Source of the DNA: Cerrena zonata
Taxonomy: Eukaryota > Basidiomycota > Agaricomycetes > Polyporales > Cerrenaceae
DNA length: 64,000 nt
Assembly (NCBI GenBank): GCA_038087015.1
Contig: JASBNA010000043.1
Span: 327,760 to 391,759 of the forward strand
Direction: 5' to 3'
In this document: positions 20,310 through 31,422 of the stretch, one piece after another
Layout: the number at the start of each line of letters is the position of its first letter
Position numbering within the stretch: the first letter of the stretch is position 1
Notes under the pieces: model-generated
The model's input: only the letters and a program-made list of their open reading frames with translations
The model's database searches: none
What the model was told of the DNA's origin: nothing
Position numbers and translations under genes: made by a program

Positions 20310-20489
20310 ATGGCTGGTCATATTGCAAGATATATTCGTCATGCTCCAGTAGCACATCCTCATGTGGACGCCAAAATCAAATGGGCATCCAAGTTCTTGG
20401 GAGCCACCATGTGGTTTTACATTTTTTATAGGGTTAAAGAAGATGGACCAGTTATGTTTGGTCAAAAATTACCATTTGAACATCATTAA
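20310..20489 (+). CDS. 59-aa single-TM protein, probable complex I accessory subunit (NDUFB2/AGGG-like)
   Basis: Small gene: ATG at 20310, TAA at 20487-20489. It starts MAGHIARYIRHAP and has one membrane segment around residues 28-40 (FLGATMWFYIFYR), followed by KEDGPVMFGQ and the end PFEHH. The pattern MWF-I-R-D-G then a short His-rich tail resembles the single-helix AGGG/NDUFB2 accessory subunit of mitochondrial NADH dehydrogenase, which CTG-clade yeasts retain and S. cerevisiae lacks. The family assignment rests on this short resemblance. It is intact, codon-biased, and ends 44 bp from the convergent phosphoesterase gene. Confidence 0.75.
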   Translation: MAGHIARYIRHAPVAHPHVDAKIKWASKFLGATMWFYIFYRVKEDGPVMFGQKLPFEHH

Positions 20490-20533
20490 ATTTATATAAA
20501 ATTAATACATTATTTATTTACTTGAAGCAAACT

Positions 20534-22019
20534 TCATTTTTGTAATCTAGTCTTTGCTCTAGTTTTGAATTTACCTCGAGCTCTATTAGAACGAGATCCT
20601 CGTTCTAATAATCGTTTACTACGAATCAAATTATCTTCGAATACTTCTCTTTTAATTCCAGTCTTTGGAGAATACTCAATAGCATCAATAGATGGTTTTT
20701 GTTCTCTTGACTGTGGGGAGCTTGGTTTTTTAAAATTAAAGTTGAATCCTTGACTTTTACAATAATCTAATTTGAAATTCCCATATTTAGTTAGTTTGAA
20801 AATCATCATATTAAGCTCTTTTTCTTTTTCTTCTATTCTTCTTTCTTCTTCTTCTTCTTCCATTATTAAATTGGTTAGATTAAAATGCCATAGATTGTAA
20901 TATGCACTGAAATAGTAATCATTGATTTTTTTCAATATTTGTTTTTGTATCTCATAATTTTCTTCCACTTCCTCTTCCTCTTCTTCATCTCCAAATGTTA
21001 ATGGTATTATCTTATCGTTAGTCTCATTAATCGAGATTGGAATTTTATCGAATATTTTCAATCCAATCTCAATCGTTTGTCTCAAATTGGTTGATTCTTC
21101 CTTGGGATATTGTTCTAAAACTTCTAAAATATGCTTTTTAACAACTACCCATAACTCTCCTAAAATTAATCTTAATCTTGAAAATTTAGATCGATAATTC
21201 TCAATATATCCCGCAGATCCTCCCATACTATCAACGAAACTCATCCCATTCCCCATAACTGGATATCTAAAATGTAATCCTTGACTTATCGTAAAATTTG
21301 CGTGAGTTATAATTGCTAAATGTTCCAAAATTGGACTTTTAATTATAGGAGCATAACTTACAAATATATTAATGCTCTCTTTAGCATTCATTTCTTCTGG
21401 ATCATCATATATAATTGGCTGATCTGCGTTAAAGTAATCCATAAATCTCCAACTTTCCCACTTAAATATTCATAATTGAGATTCCCATGATCAAATAGAT
21501 TATGTATTTTAACATTCCCACTAATTCCGTATATCTTGATACTTGGCTGATTTTTATTAGGGTTTATTATCTCATGAATTTTCAAATGATCAATTATATA
21601 TAAATTAGGTATTTGATATTCTCCAATTTGAAACTTATTGATAATCTTTGGATCATCCAATGGGCCAAAAGTTGTATAAACTGGACATGGCAATCTTTTG
21701 TGTCCTTTTAAATATAATTCCATATCACTTATCGGATTATTTCGTAATTTATTCGTAAATATTTCATAATCCTTATCATTGTTATTAGCATTCGATTTAA
21801 TCGTTGATAAATTATTCAATTCTTCCACTAACCTGGAATCTAATTTCTTAGAAAACGATACAATCTGCTTTAAGTAATTCAAGTCCTTATAATCTTCAAT
21901 TGTCTCTTGATCCAAAATCCAAAATTACCAGTATGAATTATATATTCAACCGATTCATTATAAACTTGGTGGATTGCTTCGAAGTTCCCTTGTACATCTG
22001 ATACTGCTGCTATCCTCAT
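20534..22019 (-). CDS. Calcineurin-like phosphoesterase with DUF2433, two frame breaks
   Basis: The likely start is ATG at 22019 (MRIAAVSDVQGNFEAI), giving metallophosphoesterase motifs SDVQGN and HTGNFGFW. The frame is lost at about 21910-21916 (one base short), resumes at DQETIEDYKDLN, and is lost again at about 21388-21402 before MNAKESINIFVSYAP. It then continues through FTISQGLHFRYPV to the stop at 20534. GKVGDLWIT and SQGLHFRYPV are typical of fungal DUF2433 phosphoesterases. The last 100 residues are charged, with Glu runs and a basic tail rich in Arg and Lys, perhaps nuclear or nucleic-acid binding. Both breaks equal single missing bases. Draft error or pseudogene; joined length about 490 aa. 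Confidence 0.72.
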
Positions 22020-22231
22020 CGAATCCTTCCCCAGCATCGGTACAATTTCGGCCTTGTTCTATTTTACTCGTGTGTGTATAAAACCTGATTTCGAGGGCCC
22101 CAATTGATTTGATAAGATTATCCCTTGGTTCCTAATATTTAGGTCTTTTTTCGAAAAGTGCGGGAGAAATCATCAACTTTTTGTTACTTCATCAAAAGAC
22201 AACCAATCCTCTTTTATTCAACCATTTCAAT

Positions 22232-24577
22232 ATGATTGAACCCCCGGAAAGACTCAGAAAAGCCGTCATACAAGGTAACCTACCTATAACCAAACGACTT
22301 TTATCAAGATTCCCTGAACTTTGGCTAAATGTGGATCCAAATCATAAAGGTTGGTGTAATTTACACTACGCGTCATACCATGGGAACTATTTGGTTTGTT
22401 TCCATCTTATATCTTTTATAAATCAAAATATCCGAGGATTGAAAAACGAAACTTATTCCGCTACTAAGGATATGATCACTTTTGATGAAATGACCGTCTT
22501 ACATCTACCGCTAATTAATCATCACTCTCAGACATTACATTATTTATTACAGGAATTCCCAGGTAACTTATGGTTGAATTATCCCGGTGGCACGTTAAAG
22601 CAAACCCCGTTACATTATGCTTGTATCTATGGGTTCAAAGAAGGTGTTACTTTGTTATTGGAGTTTGGCGCTGATTATAAAATTAAAGATTCAAACGGTA
22701 ATACTTGTCTACATCTTTGCTTCCAATATGGTCATTTTGATTGTCTAAAAGTCATAATAAAATTCTTACTATCAAATAACTTGAACAATTTATATCACAA
22801 CGAGTCTGTTAAGAACTTGAACAAGGATAACTTGGTGTCAAATTTTGAAAAATTCGAATCAATAAAAAATTCAAATGGCTGGTGTGCGATTGATTATTCT
22901 TCTTCTTTCCAATTATCAAATGATTATTCGAATTTCAAATCAGAAGTAATAACCAACTTATCAAACGCTCCTTCAAACACTGACATTTCTTCTTTAATTG
23001 CCAACCATATCACTGATCCAAGTACGACAACTTCTAACATGAGTGGCCATCCTTCGGCATCTTCATCGGCATCCTCATCCTTATATCACTGGAATAATAA
23101 TAACAAATCTCAGACCTCAATATTGGAGAATAAAGTCCTATCGAGCCCAATTGTTCCTGTGATTCAATCCACACAACAGCAAACTCTGAATTTAACTCGC
23201 AGTTTATCCCACAATCCTCAAAAAAAATTATCAAAATCATCAAGTATTTCTAATTCCATTAATCAATCGAATGGCTCGAGCATAAATGACGTTAAAATTG
23301 ATAGTAAAGTTGATAAAACGAAAAAGGGTAGAGCTCATTCTCAATCATTACCAACAACTACCCCCTTTCCTGATATTTCATCTAGTAATGAAGAATCTCA
23401 GGATGATTCAGAGTTAATCAAGAATTTATCCAAAGACAAGATTAATGTTAGAAAAAGAGCTAATACGTCTTATAATTATGAAAGGCCAAGTCCTATCACA
23501 ATCTTCCCTCATTCCTCATTTACTTCTCCAAGAAGTCCTCAAACTCCAACAAGCATACAAACTCCTTTAACTAAAACTCCTTCTTTAAAGTCTTTTACTA
23601 TTTCTCCTCTGGTTAGGACAAATAAGGATCTAAATGAGAAGGAAGATGACAACGCCCATGTTTCCCCTCAATCGGCTATATCAGTCAACTCGCCAATTCT
23701 TTCTTCTTCGGGACGTAAGAAGAGTAATACTTCATTAAATCATATTTTCACCTCTAACTCCAACTCGCATAAATCTCTCGAAAATACCATTAATACTTGG
23801 CCAAAGGTTGAAGAGGTAGATAGCATTGCAGATTCAGGAGCAGATAGACAATTACAATCTATACCATTGGAAGATTTAGAGCTGTTACCTGCACCACCTC
23901 CTAGAAAACAATCACTGCCTGGTTCACCAGTTTTACAACCACCAGCAAAGACCACCAAAACCCCTGAACTTCCGGGAACCCCTTCAAAGACCGGGTCGAG
24001 GAGATCCTCAGTTTCTGCGTCTTCGCAAGCAGCTCGGATTGCATTTCAAAGCAGTCGCTCACCTTCCACCGACCATCATCAGTCATCGCGTCGCCCTTCT
24101 CTTGGTCAAATTTCCACATTACAAAGACGTTTTAGTAGTGGAAGCCCTAGTCCTGGCTCTGGCGGATCCCCTTTACTCAGAAAGACAAGGTCAACTAATG
24201 AAGTAGCTGTAAATTCTCCATCGAGCTCTTCTTCAAGACCTTCTTCAGGTCCTTCATCAAGAACTTCATCAAGAACTTCATCAATAAGATCCCCGTCTTC
24301 AACAAACAGCAATTCTCCATTGCTGGAGCCACAGAAACAACTCAAGAGACAAAGCCTGCTACGCAGGTCTTCCTCGATTTCTACCTTAGATTCGGATGAT
24401 TCGACTGCAAGTACTATCCAAAACCATGGGGTCGGTGATGATACCTTAACCGCAACACCAACTCTTCTGTTGAATTCATTGCCATCTTCCCGTCACCGCT
24501 CAACGGACCTGGTGAATCATCTCCCTCTGATTCCTTCTCAAAGTGCAAGTAGCGTATCCTTCAATAGAGTGAGATAG
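22232..24577 (+). CDS. AVO2: TORC2 subunit Avo2 (ankyrin repeats)
   Basis: 781 aa from the first ATG at 22232 (MIEPPERLRKAVIQGN); the frame upstream opens at TTG only. The N-terminal ~240 residues hold ankyrin repeats, for example GWCNLHYASYHGNYLVCFHL and TPLHYACIYGFKEGVTLLLEFGAD. The remaining 540 residues are disordered and Ser/Pro-rich with many SP and RSS sites. Avo2 is a non-essential TOR complex 2 component at the plasma membrane, and its MIEPPERLRKAV opening is family-like. Several CTG codons fall in Ser-rich segments (e.g. in ISPLVRT and QSLLRRSS) and may encode Ser. Divergent from the phosphoesterase gene (212 bp). Confidence 0.88.
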   Translation: MIEPPERLRKAVIQGNLPITKRLLSRFPELWLNVDPNHKGWCNLHYASYHGNYLVCFHLISFINQNIRGLKNETYSATKDMITFDEMTVLHLPLINHHSQTLHYLLQEFPGNLWLNYPGGTLKQTPLHYACIYGFKEGVTLLLEFGADYKIKDSNGNTCLHLCFQYGHFDCLKVIIKFLLSNNLNNLYHNESVKNLNKDNLVSNFEKFESIKNSNGWCAIDYSSSFQLSNDYSNFKSEVITNLSNAPSNTDISSLIANHITDPSTTTSNMSGHPSASSSASSSLYHWNNNNKSQTSILENKVLSSPIVPVIQSTQQQTLNLTRSLSHNPQKKLSKSSSISNSINQSNGSSINDVKIDSKVDKTKKGRAHSQSLPTTTPFPDISSSNEESQDDSELIKNLSKDKINVRKRANTSYNYERPSPITIFPHSSFTSPRSPQTPTSIQTPLTKTPSLKSFTISPLVRTNKDLNEKEDDNAHVSPQSAISVNSPILSSSGRKKSNTSLNHIFTSNSNSHKSLENTINTWPKVEEVDSIADSGADRQLQSIPLEDLELLPAPPPRKQSLPGSPVLQPPAKTTKTPELPGTPSKTGSRRSSVSASSQAARIAFQSSRSPSTDHHQSSRRPSLGQISTLQRRFSSGSPSPGSGGSPLLRKTRSTNEVAVNSPSSSSSRPSSGPSSRTSSRTSSIRSPSSTNSNSPLLEPQKQLKRQSLLRRSSSISTLDSDDSTASTIQNHGVGDDTLTATPTLLLNSLPSSRHRSTDLVNHLPLIPSQSASSVSFNRVR

Positions 24578-24763
24578 TCTTTCAAATAAGTTCAATGATT
24601 TTTTGCATTCTTTACCTTTTTTTTTATTTTTATTTTTTTTTTTTCAGTGTCAACGCGTACTCTTTTCATCTTGATTTTTCATTATCTTTTTCATATATAG
24701 ATTCAAATAAAAGTTAGTGACATAGAGAGAAGCCGTAATTTGTCAATGAACTATTGAGTTAAA

Positions 24764-27700
24764 ATGAAAAGATCGAGCTCCCAGAAGTCCCAGCCTAGTA
24801 TAAGTAGGTTTTTCCAACCAAAGATTTCGAAGAGTAATGACAAAAGTACGATTGAAAAACCAGCTTCGTCTCCTAAAATTAATACAAAGCTATCAAAATT
24901 TTCACATAATGACAAGCCAAACGAAACCCTGCCGAAAACAATCTCTCCCGATGCTTCGGAGGACTGCTCGAAGTCTGAGATTATGCAAGTAGAGCTGATT
25001 AACCATAAGGATGAAGAATCAGATAGTAGCACGCCCCCAACAAAAAGGGCCAAAAGCACCAATTTGAATAAGGGAACTTCTAAGAAGCCTACAAAAGCCA
25101 AATTGACACCATTAGAATCACAATTTATCAGCTTGAAGCTGAATCATAGAGATAAGTTATTAGCTGTTCAGGTCGGTTATAAGTTCAAATTTTTTGCAGA
25201 TGATGCAGCTATAGCTTCTAAAATTCTAAATATTATGCTACTTCCAGGAACTACTAAATTTGAAGATCTTAAAAATGGGAAATTCGCATATTGTTCGATT
25301 CCTGATAACAGACTTCATATACATTTACAAAGATTATTAAATTATGGATATAAAGTTGCAGTAATTAAACAAACGGAATCTGCTGCAATTAAGAACATGG
25401 AAAGTTCAAATAAAAGCGGTCTTTTTGAAAGAAAAATCACTGGGGTGTATACTAAAGCTACCTATATGGGTGATGAGATAAACACTGGTGATCCAAACTT
25501 CTATGTTAAAAACAGTGGTGATGACGGCCAATTGGGCGACTATATACTATGCCTTGACGAACTGAATGCTCCCCAGCAAATTAGTATTGTTGCAGTCCAG
25601 CCTTTAACGGGTGATATAATACATGATACATTTCGAGATAATATAACTAGGGATGAGCTAGAGACAAGATTTGCGTATATCACACCAAGTGAAATACTAG
25701 TTATAAACAACCAGTCTAGTATATCTAAAGAAACTTTAAAGTGTATCAAATCACTCAATAAAGGAACGATGAACATTATGCATGTCAAATGTCCTTCCGA
25801 TTTGGAAGAAGAATTTGTCAAGTCTTTTGAAAAGATAACTACTGATGATAATGATTTGATTCAATTATCTCAATATTATCAGGTAAACTTTTCTGCCTCA
25901 GTCCTATCTTGCGTCTGTGAATTGATAAAGTATTTGGAACAGTTTAAATTGGCAAATGTTTTCACAATAACTTCTAATGTTAATAACTTTGTCAATTCTC
26001 GTAAATTCATGCTATTACCTAGTCATACTTTGCAAGCATTAGAAATATTCAGGAATGAGACTGACCCAAGCTCGGAACAAGGCACATTGGCTTGGTTATT
26101 AAACCATACGAGGACTAAAATGGGTCAAAGATTATTAAAAAAATGGATAAGTATGCCTTTAATCAATATTGATGCCATAAACTCTAGATTAGATGCTATA
26201 GATGATCTTACATCTGATTTTAATCATTTAATAGATGCATTGAAGAACCAGTTAAACTCAATTGGTAAAGCAGGATCGGACTTGGAGAAACTACTAATAA
26301 AAGTTCACTATTCATCCACATACAGCATGGAAAGAATTACAAGAAAAGATTTATATTTGATGTTGAAATGTTTCGATGAAGTATTTAGAATGATTAAAAA
26401 TTTCGGGGAAAAGCCTTTATTGGAATTGAAAGCTTCTGTCAAGTCTGAGCTTTTAAAAGGAATATTTGAAGAACTTGATGATTTATCCAAAGATGGTAAT
26501 CTTACTAAATTCTTGAAGTTGATCAACCCGAGTGAGGCATTAAATGACCGAAATGTGACTGATCAAAAAATTGGATTCTTTCATTTAGGCCAGGATCCGA
26601 TGACTGATGATATTAGCAAAGAACTAGAGGAAATATCAAAAGTAGAACAAGACTTAAATACCGAGTTACAAGAAATAAGAAAGTTTTTGAAACGTCCCAA
26701 TTTAAGCTACGTTACAAATTTAAAAGAATCGCATTTGATTGAAGTTCGAAATGGTAAGCAGGTCGATTCATTACCTAAAGACTGGATAAAAATCAGTGGA
26801 ACGAAGTCTGTATCAAGGTTTCGTAATCCGACGATAATTGAATTACATAAAAGACTTCAATATCATAATGAACTTCTATTGAAAAATTGTGATATTGCAT
26901 TCAATAAATTTTTAGGTATGATAGATAACCATTACAGATTTTTCAACCAGGCTGTTAAACAATTATCGATTTTTGATTGTCTATTATCATTTACTGCATC
27001 ATCCCTAATGAACTCCAATTATGTCCGTCCTAAGATTTTACCAGACGAACAAAAGATTGAAATAAAGAAAAGCAGAAATCCAATTATCGAAAACTTACCT
27101 CATAGTTTTTCTAATTACGTTGCAAATGATATCAATATATCGTATCTGAAAGAAAGGGTGATTATCATTACAGGACCAAATATGGGAGGGAAATCATCAT
27201 ATGTTAAGCAAGTTGCATTGTTAACAATAATGTGTCAAATCGGGTGTTTTATACCATGTGATTCAGCCGAAGTTGGAATATTTGATTCTATATTTATAAG
27301 AATGGGTGCATCCGATAATATATTGAAAGGAAAATCAACTTTCATGATCGAAATGTTAGAACTGGCAAACATAATTTCAAACTTCACCGATAAATCATTA
27401 ATTATATTAGATGAAATTGGAAGGGGTACTGGAACAAACGATGGTATTGCAATAGCTTATTCAATTTTGAAATATTTAATAGAAGACCCTAAGAAGCCTT
27501 TAACACTTTTCATCACTCATTATCCGTCGTTACACACATTAGAAAACGATTATCCGCAAGTAGTTGGGAATTATCATATGAACTTCATGGAAAAGGGGGT
27601 CAAGAATGAAAAGGAATGGCCTGAAATTGTATTTTTATATACATTGGTGAAAGGGGTTGTAAGTAATCTGTATGGGTTGAATGTTGCAAAATTGGCTGGG

Positions 27701-27892
27701 ATTCCAACCGATGTTATCCAGCAAGCTTACGAAGTTAGTGAAAGATTGAAATCGATAGTTGAAATGGGGAATATCAATAGGTTTTCATTAGAATTTTGTA
27801 AATTGATTCAAATGATAAATAAGAATGAGGTTGATGAAAACTACATTACAGATAAGGTAATAGAGTTATCGAGATTAAATAAATTGAAATAA
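24764..27892 (+). CDS. MSH3: DNA mismatch repair protein Msh3
   Basis: 1042 aa, intact. Partner of Msh2 in MutS-beta, which recognises insertion/deletion loops in the nucleus. A PCNA-interacting box is at residues 10-17 (QPSISRFF). The mismatch-binding domain I begins with the Msh3-type KLLAVQVGYKFKFFADDA near 126-145. The MutS core follows, with the LAWLLNHTRTKMGQRLLKKW segment. The ATPase holds Walker A GPNMGGKS (804-811) and Walker B LIILDEIGRGTGTND (Asp883, Glu884), with TGTND as in yeast Msh3. Length matches yeast (1018). It lies 186 bp after AVO2 and converges with the CLD1-like gene (69 bp). Confidence 0.96.
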   Translation: MKRSSSQKSQPSISRFFQPKISKSNDKSTIEKPASSPKINTKLSKFSHNDKPNETLPKTISPDASEDCSKSEIMQVELINHKDEESDSSTPPTKRAKSTNLNKGTSKKPTKAKLTPLESQFISLKLNHRDKLLAVQVGYKFKFFADDAAIASKILNIMLLPGTTKFEDLKNGKFAYCSIPDNRLHIHLQRLLNYGYKVAVIKQTESAAIKNMESSNKSGLFERKITGVYTKATYMGDEINTGDPNFYVKNSGDDGQLGDYILCLDELNAPQQISIVAVQPLTGDIIHDTFRDNITRDELETRFAYITPSEILVINNQSSISKETLKCIKSLNKGTMNIMHVKCPSDLEEEFVKSFEKITTDDNDLIQLSQYYQVNFSASVLSCVCELIKYLEQFKLANVFTITSNVNNFVNSRKFMLLPSHTLQALEIFRNETDPSSEQGTLAWLLNHTRTKMGQRLLKKWISMPLINIDAINSRLDAIDDLTSDFNHLIDALKNQLNSIGKAGSDLEKLLIKVHYSSTYSMERITRKDLYLMLKCFDEVFRMIKNFGEKPLLELKASVKSELLKGIFEELDDLSKDGNLTKFLKLINPSEALNDRNVTDQKIGFFHLGQDPMTDDISKELEEISKVEQDLNTELQEIRKFLKRPNLSYVTNLKESHLIEVRNGKQVDSLPKDWIKISGTKSVSRFRNPTIIELHKRLQYHNELLLKNCDIAFNKFLGMIDNHYRFFNQAVKQLSIFDCLLSFTASSLMNSNYVRPKILPDEQKIEIKKSRNPIIENLPHSFSNYVANDINISYLKERVIIITGPNMGGKSSYVKQVALLTIMCQIGCFIPCDSAEVGIFDSIFIRMGASDNILKGKSTFMIEMLELANIISNFTDKSLIILDEIGRGTGTNDGIAIAYSILKYLIEDPKKPLTLFITHYPSLHTLENDYPQVVGNYHMNFMEKGVKNEKEWPEIVFLYTLVKGVVSNLYGLNVAKLAGIPTDVIQQAYEVSERLKSIVEMGNINRFSLEFCKLIQMINKNEVDENYITDKVIELSRLNKLK

Positions 27893-27961
27893 ATAGTAAA
27901 CGATTAATACTTGGAATTAAAGTCTAGTCAATAAGCATAACTTCATAATACGTAATTCGAG

Positions 27962-29580
27962 TTAATAACTTTTAAGATTGAAAAAATCAATACAGGATTG
28001 ATTAAAAGACTTTGGGTTGTCTAAGTAAATATGATGACCAGCATCTGAATAATTTTAAAATCGGTGACTTTATTACCTAAACCCAATAGTTTATCAACAC
28101 AATATTTACCGCCTTGAAAGTTCATCCAGTCTTTATCCCCATACATCCATAATGATCTTATATTAGCTTTATCAATATATTCGATAAATCCACGATCACA
28201 AAGTGGTAAGCGAGCCAATATTTCATGATTGATTAGTTTAGTAATTGCCAATTCACCTGAACCTTGGAATTGATTAAAAATTGAAAAGGAGTAATCGTGA
28301 AGTTTCAAGATTAGGTCAACGTTTGACAGTGGATCATCATTATCCTCGTCTTCGTTATCATCATTGGCTTTTAAATTTCTAAACCTCTGAAAGGACCAAT
28401 AAGACAACAATTTAGAGTAAAGAGGTCCAAATAACTGAAGTAATTGAAAAGGAGACTTGTTCCACTGCCATAATTTTTGCAAGATTAAATTTTTAGGAAA
28501 TCTTGGGCGTCCTAGTTTTTCCCATAATGAAATCAATTCTGGATCATTAACAATGGTTTCATCTTTGCCTAATGGATGTGACTTATCCAATGAGCGGGTG
28601 GTTTCAGAAGTGTTTTCGTCATGGATTGGTTGTTTCATAAAAAGCTCCTTAAACGGATCACCACCCGACTCGTGATGATTGAATTGATATTTTTTGTCAT
28701 TGATTAAACTCACATAGCTTGATTCGGTACCCATTGGACTTACATTCATAAATTCTTGTACTATACGTCCACCATTATCAACATTTAAGTATTGATCATT
28801 ATATTTCATGATATAGCAACAAGAAAGGTAGCCACCCATTGAATGACCAATCAATTTGAAATGACGTAAGTTCCAAAACTTTCTCCAGATTTCAAGTTTA
28901 TCTATGAACCAATTTTCAATTTCTAAAATTTGATATATTTGATTTTCAATTGAGGAAGGTGAAGGTGACTTCAAAAGTTTTTTAGGAAATGGAAGACGTG
29001 ACGAGTTCCCAAAACCAGGTAAATCAAGAATGTGAATCGATAGGTTGGGATAAGACTTGATTAATTCTTCAAAATTCTTGACAAAGTATCCCAGGGCTGC
29101 CATGTACCCATGAATGATGACAATATCCTTATGAGGCAAGGATAAATCTGATCGATTCTCCAAGTAAAATTCATGGATCAAAGAGCAATCATCTATCTGG
29201 ACATCAACGAACTGGCCCCAAATAGCTGCATTATCCAAATCGTTTTGTAAATGATTTTTTGGATCGATGAAATTAGGAGAACGATCTGGAAATATGAGTT
29301 TGATATCATCGGACAAAATGGCCCGATACAAATCGTGTTCGATCTTAATATGCTTGAGCCGGGCCTGATGTAGTCTATCTTGCCTATGGGAGTCATCTGA
29401 AGTAGCGTACATAAGATGAGTAGAGGATTTCCACCAATCCTTAATTGACAGACCCACTGATATTGAAGTTTGTTTTCTGTTGCCACCTAATTTTGAAGCA
29501 TTTGACTGGGTAGACTCGACATCATTCTTTGAGTTCGGATCACCCATCACCTGGATCGAATTTGAGATTAAGCTGGTCAT
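27962..29580 (-). CDS. CLD1: Cardiolipin-deacylase-like alpha/beta hydrolase, frame break near C-terminus
   Basis: The ATG is at 29580 (MTSLISNSIQVMG). Family: ABHD4/5-type hydrolases (yeast Cld1, Ict1, Ecm18), mitochondrial acyl remodelling. The region DIVIIHGYMAALGYF is the oxyanion strand, and GHSMGGYLSCCY is the nucleophile elbow (GxSxG). The open frame ends at 28021 after DFKIIQMLVIIFT. One extra base at about 28047 would restore KIIPDAGHHIYLDNP, which supplies the catalytic His and the family HX4D motif, and run to a stop at 27962. As given, the protein would lack its catalytic His. The single missing C in a CC run suggests a sequencing error. Cld1 versus paralogue is not settled. Confidence 0.82.
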
Positions 29581-30804
29581 TGTTTGCAAGCTTGGAAAGA
29601 GTAAAGTTGAGTAACGTGCTTTATCAGAGCTTCCCAGGTTTTTTTCCTCTTTTGAAGTGAACTTCTTATCTCACACTTTTTTGTAGCGTTTTGAATGGCT
29701 GTGAAAAACACAACCATTCACCTTCTGATGTAGGCTTAATGAGAGTAATTGTCAGTAATACCAGAAGGGCACTTTGGTTAGAGGTAGTGTGATACTCTAG
29801 TGGTAGCAATTATGGGTTGATCTAGCAATTATGGGTTGATCTAGCAATTATGGGTTGATCTCGGACTTCCAAATGAGAACCGGGGCATGTCCATTTGAAA
29901 GACTGAAAAGATTCATAGACCCAGTGACTGTTCGCCACTAGCAAAGAAACCGGTGCTAGTTTGTCCAATAGACAAACCGTAGCTCATTATCGGTGTCATG
30001 CTGGGAGAATGTAACAATTGTTGATTGTAACGAAACAATATTTAATATAATGACGTAGACAACTGAGGGTATCCACGTTATAACGACCCGACCTATCACC
30101 GTAGCATAGCTTTTGCCAACTCCAATGAAGTAGCACGATATACCAAGTCAGGACAACTACGATCTGTCGAATTCTTTACATATTTTATTTGATTTCTTGA
30201 TTACGATAATTGGTCCAGCTAGCCCAAAAGTATATATCAGAGATTACGAACCCCGAAGTTTGTGCTACCAAATACATTCATTGCAGCCATCCCGATACAC
30301 TGGGGAAGGTCTTCTTAGTTGGTTCCCAACCTGTTGGGGGATTTCTGACATTAGCATATTTGCAGCTAAGTGTGCAGCTTTACGAAACTCATAAGGCGTT
30401 CACGCCTTTTCCATAGACCTTTGGAGAACCACCTACATCACAATTACTCTACATACCTATAGCACCCAAAAGACCTTGGTTAAGGCGTTTGTAGTGGGAA
30501 GATGAATGGTTATAAGATGACATATGTACGGGGGTTTATTTTTCGCCTTAAACCGACCCAATTAGACCGAAAGAGGAACATCGTCTGATAATTAGATGTT
30601 ACAGAGACTAAAGACTACATGGTAATGTATCTAATATAGGTATATTTAATCATTATTACGTGAGATATCAACAAAAGAGTATTAATTGGGAAGTGAAAGG
30701 GTATCAAAAGGGTATTAAAAAGAAAAAAAAAAAAACCGAATCGTTACTAAACAGTAACATAAAGAAAAATCTAACGAATGCAATAAGAAAAACCAGTAGC
30801 ATAT
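29581..30804. other. 1.2-kb intergenic region with 19-bp tandem repeat
   Basis: Spacer downstream of the SNA-like gene and upstream of the CLD1-like gene. It holds three perfect 19-bp units at 29804-29860. Small ORFs at 30197-30416 overlap each other in two frames and match nothing. No tRNA was found. Confidence 0.5.
29804..29860. repeat. 19-bp perfect tandem repeat x3
   Basis: Three identical units of tagcaattatgggttgatc, intergenic, about 225 bp upstream of the CLD1-like start. Confidence 0.92.
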
Positions 30805-31227
30805 CTAGACAGACTTACGGTTGCCCTCATCAATCTCTGCGTATGCCGGTGGTAGACCATCGTTTATTGAGCCGTAGTTAGCTCTAGGAGGTTGAGGAGA
30901 CTGGGGAGGTTGAGGAGGTTGATTGATTAGGTCGGGATAAAACCCATCTCCACGGTTACCATTGTGATGGTGGTGGTGGTGGTGGACCTGGTTTTCCAAG
31001 TCAGAGCCTCTTATGTATATTATACGATCATTTGAAAGATATGGAGGGTATTTGGCAATGATATACCACGAATGAATTAATCCAGGGAAATATCCGAGAA
31101 AACATAAAAGCAAATTAATCAAAGAATCACACGAACAGATTCCTCTACGTATCCACACCGGTAATGGAGGGAACAACACCGACACTATGATCAAACAGAT
31201 GTCTGATAAACACTCACAACAGCACAT
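30805..31227 (-). CDS. Sna3/Sna4-type small membrane protein (UPF0057/PMP3 family) with PPxY tail
   Basis: 140 aa. The N-terminal half is the PMP3 fold: MCCCECLSDICLIIVSVLFPPLPVW is helix 1, then the CSCDSLINLLLCFLGYFPGLIHSWYII hairpin with the conserved FLGYFPG-H element. The C-terminal half is soluble: a seven-His run, PQPP repeats, and PPAY at about residue 126, a binding motif for the Rsp5 WW domains used by Sna3/Sna4 for vacuolar sorting. A tail GTAAGT overlaps the last codons, but no branch point follows, so I end the gene at the TAG. Divergent from UBX4 (195 bp). Confidence 0.85.
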   Translation of the reverse strand: MCCCECLSDICLIIVSVLFPPLPVWIRRGICSCDSLINLLLCFLGYFPGLIHSWYIIAKYPPYLSNDRIIYIRGSDLENQVHHHHHHHNGNRGDGFYPDLINQPPQPPQSPQPPRANYGSINDGLPPAYAEIDEGNRKSV

Positions 31228-31422
31228 TCCTTCGTTGTTTTCTAGTGAATTATAGATGTTTTAACAGGATTCGAAAACCCTTTTATATTTTTTTTATTTT
31301 GATGGAGTGACCCATTTGCAGGTTTATGCGTAGGTGCATTTTGCAGGTTGGTCTGGATTCTTTTTTAAATGAATAAATTCAAGGTGAAGGGTATATTTAG
31401 CATTTGCCATCATTAAACCACC

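Noticed and set aside
14150..21916. Idea that missing bases cluster at GATC sites (methylation-linked base-calling error)
   Set aside because: Four early breaks lie next to GATC, but the GCN4, CLD1-like, MFS, MTC6 and SRS2 breaks do not, so no single motif explains them.
30700..30830. 3' intron in the SNA-like gene from the GTAAGT near its stop
   Set aside because: No TACTAAC-type branch point or acceptor follows on the minus strand, and the frame ends normally after the PPAY motif.
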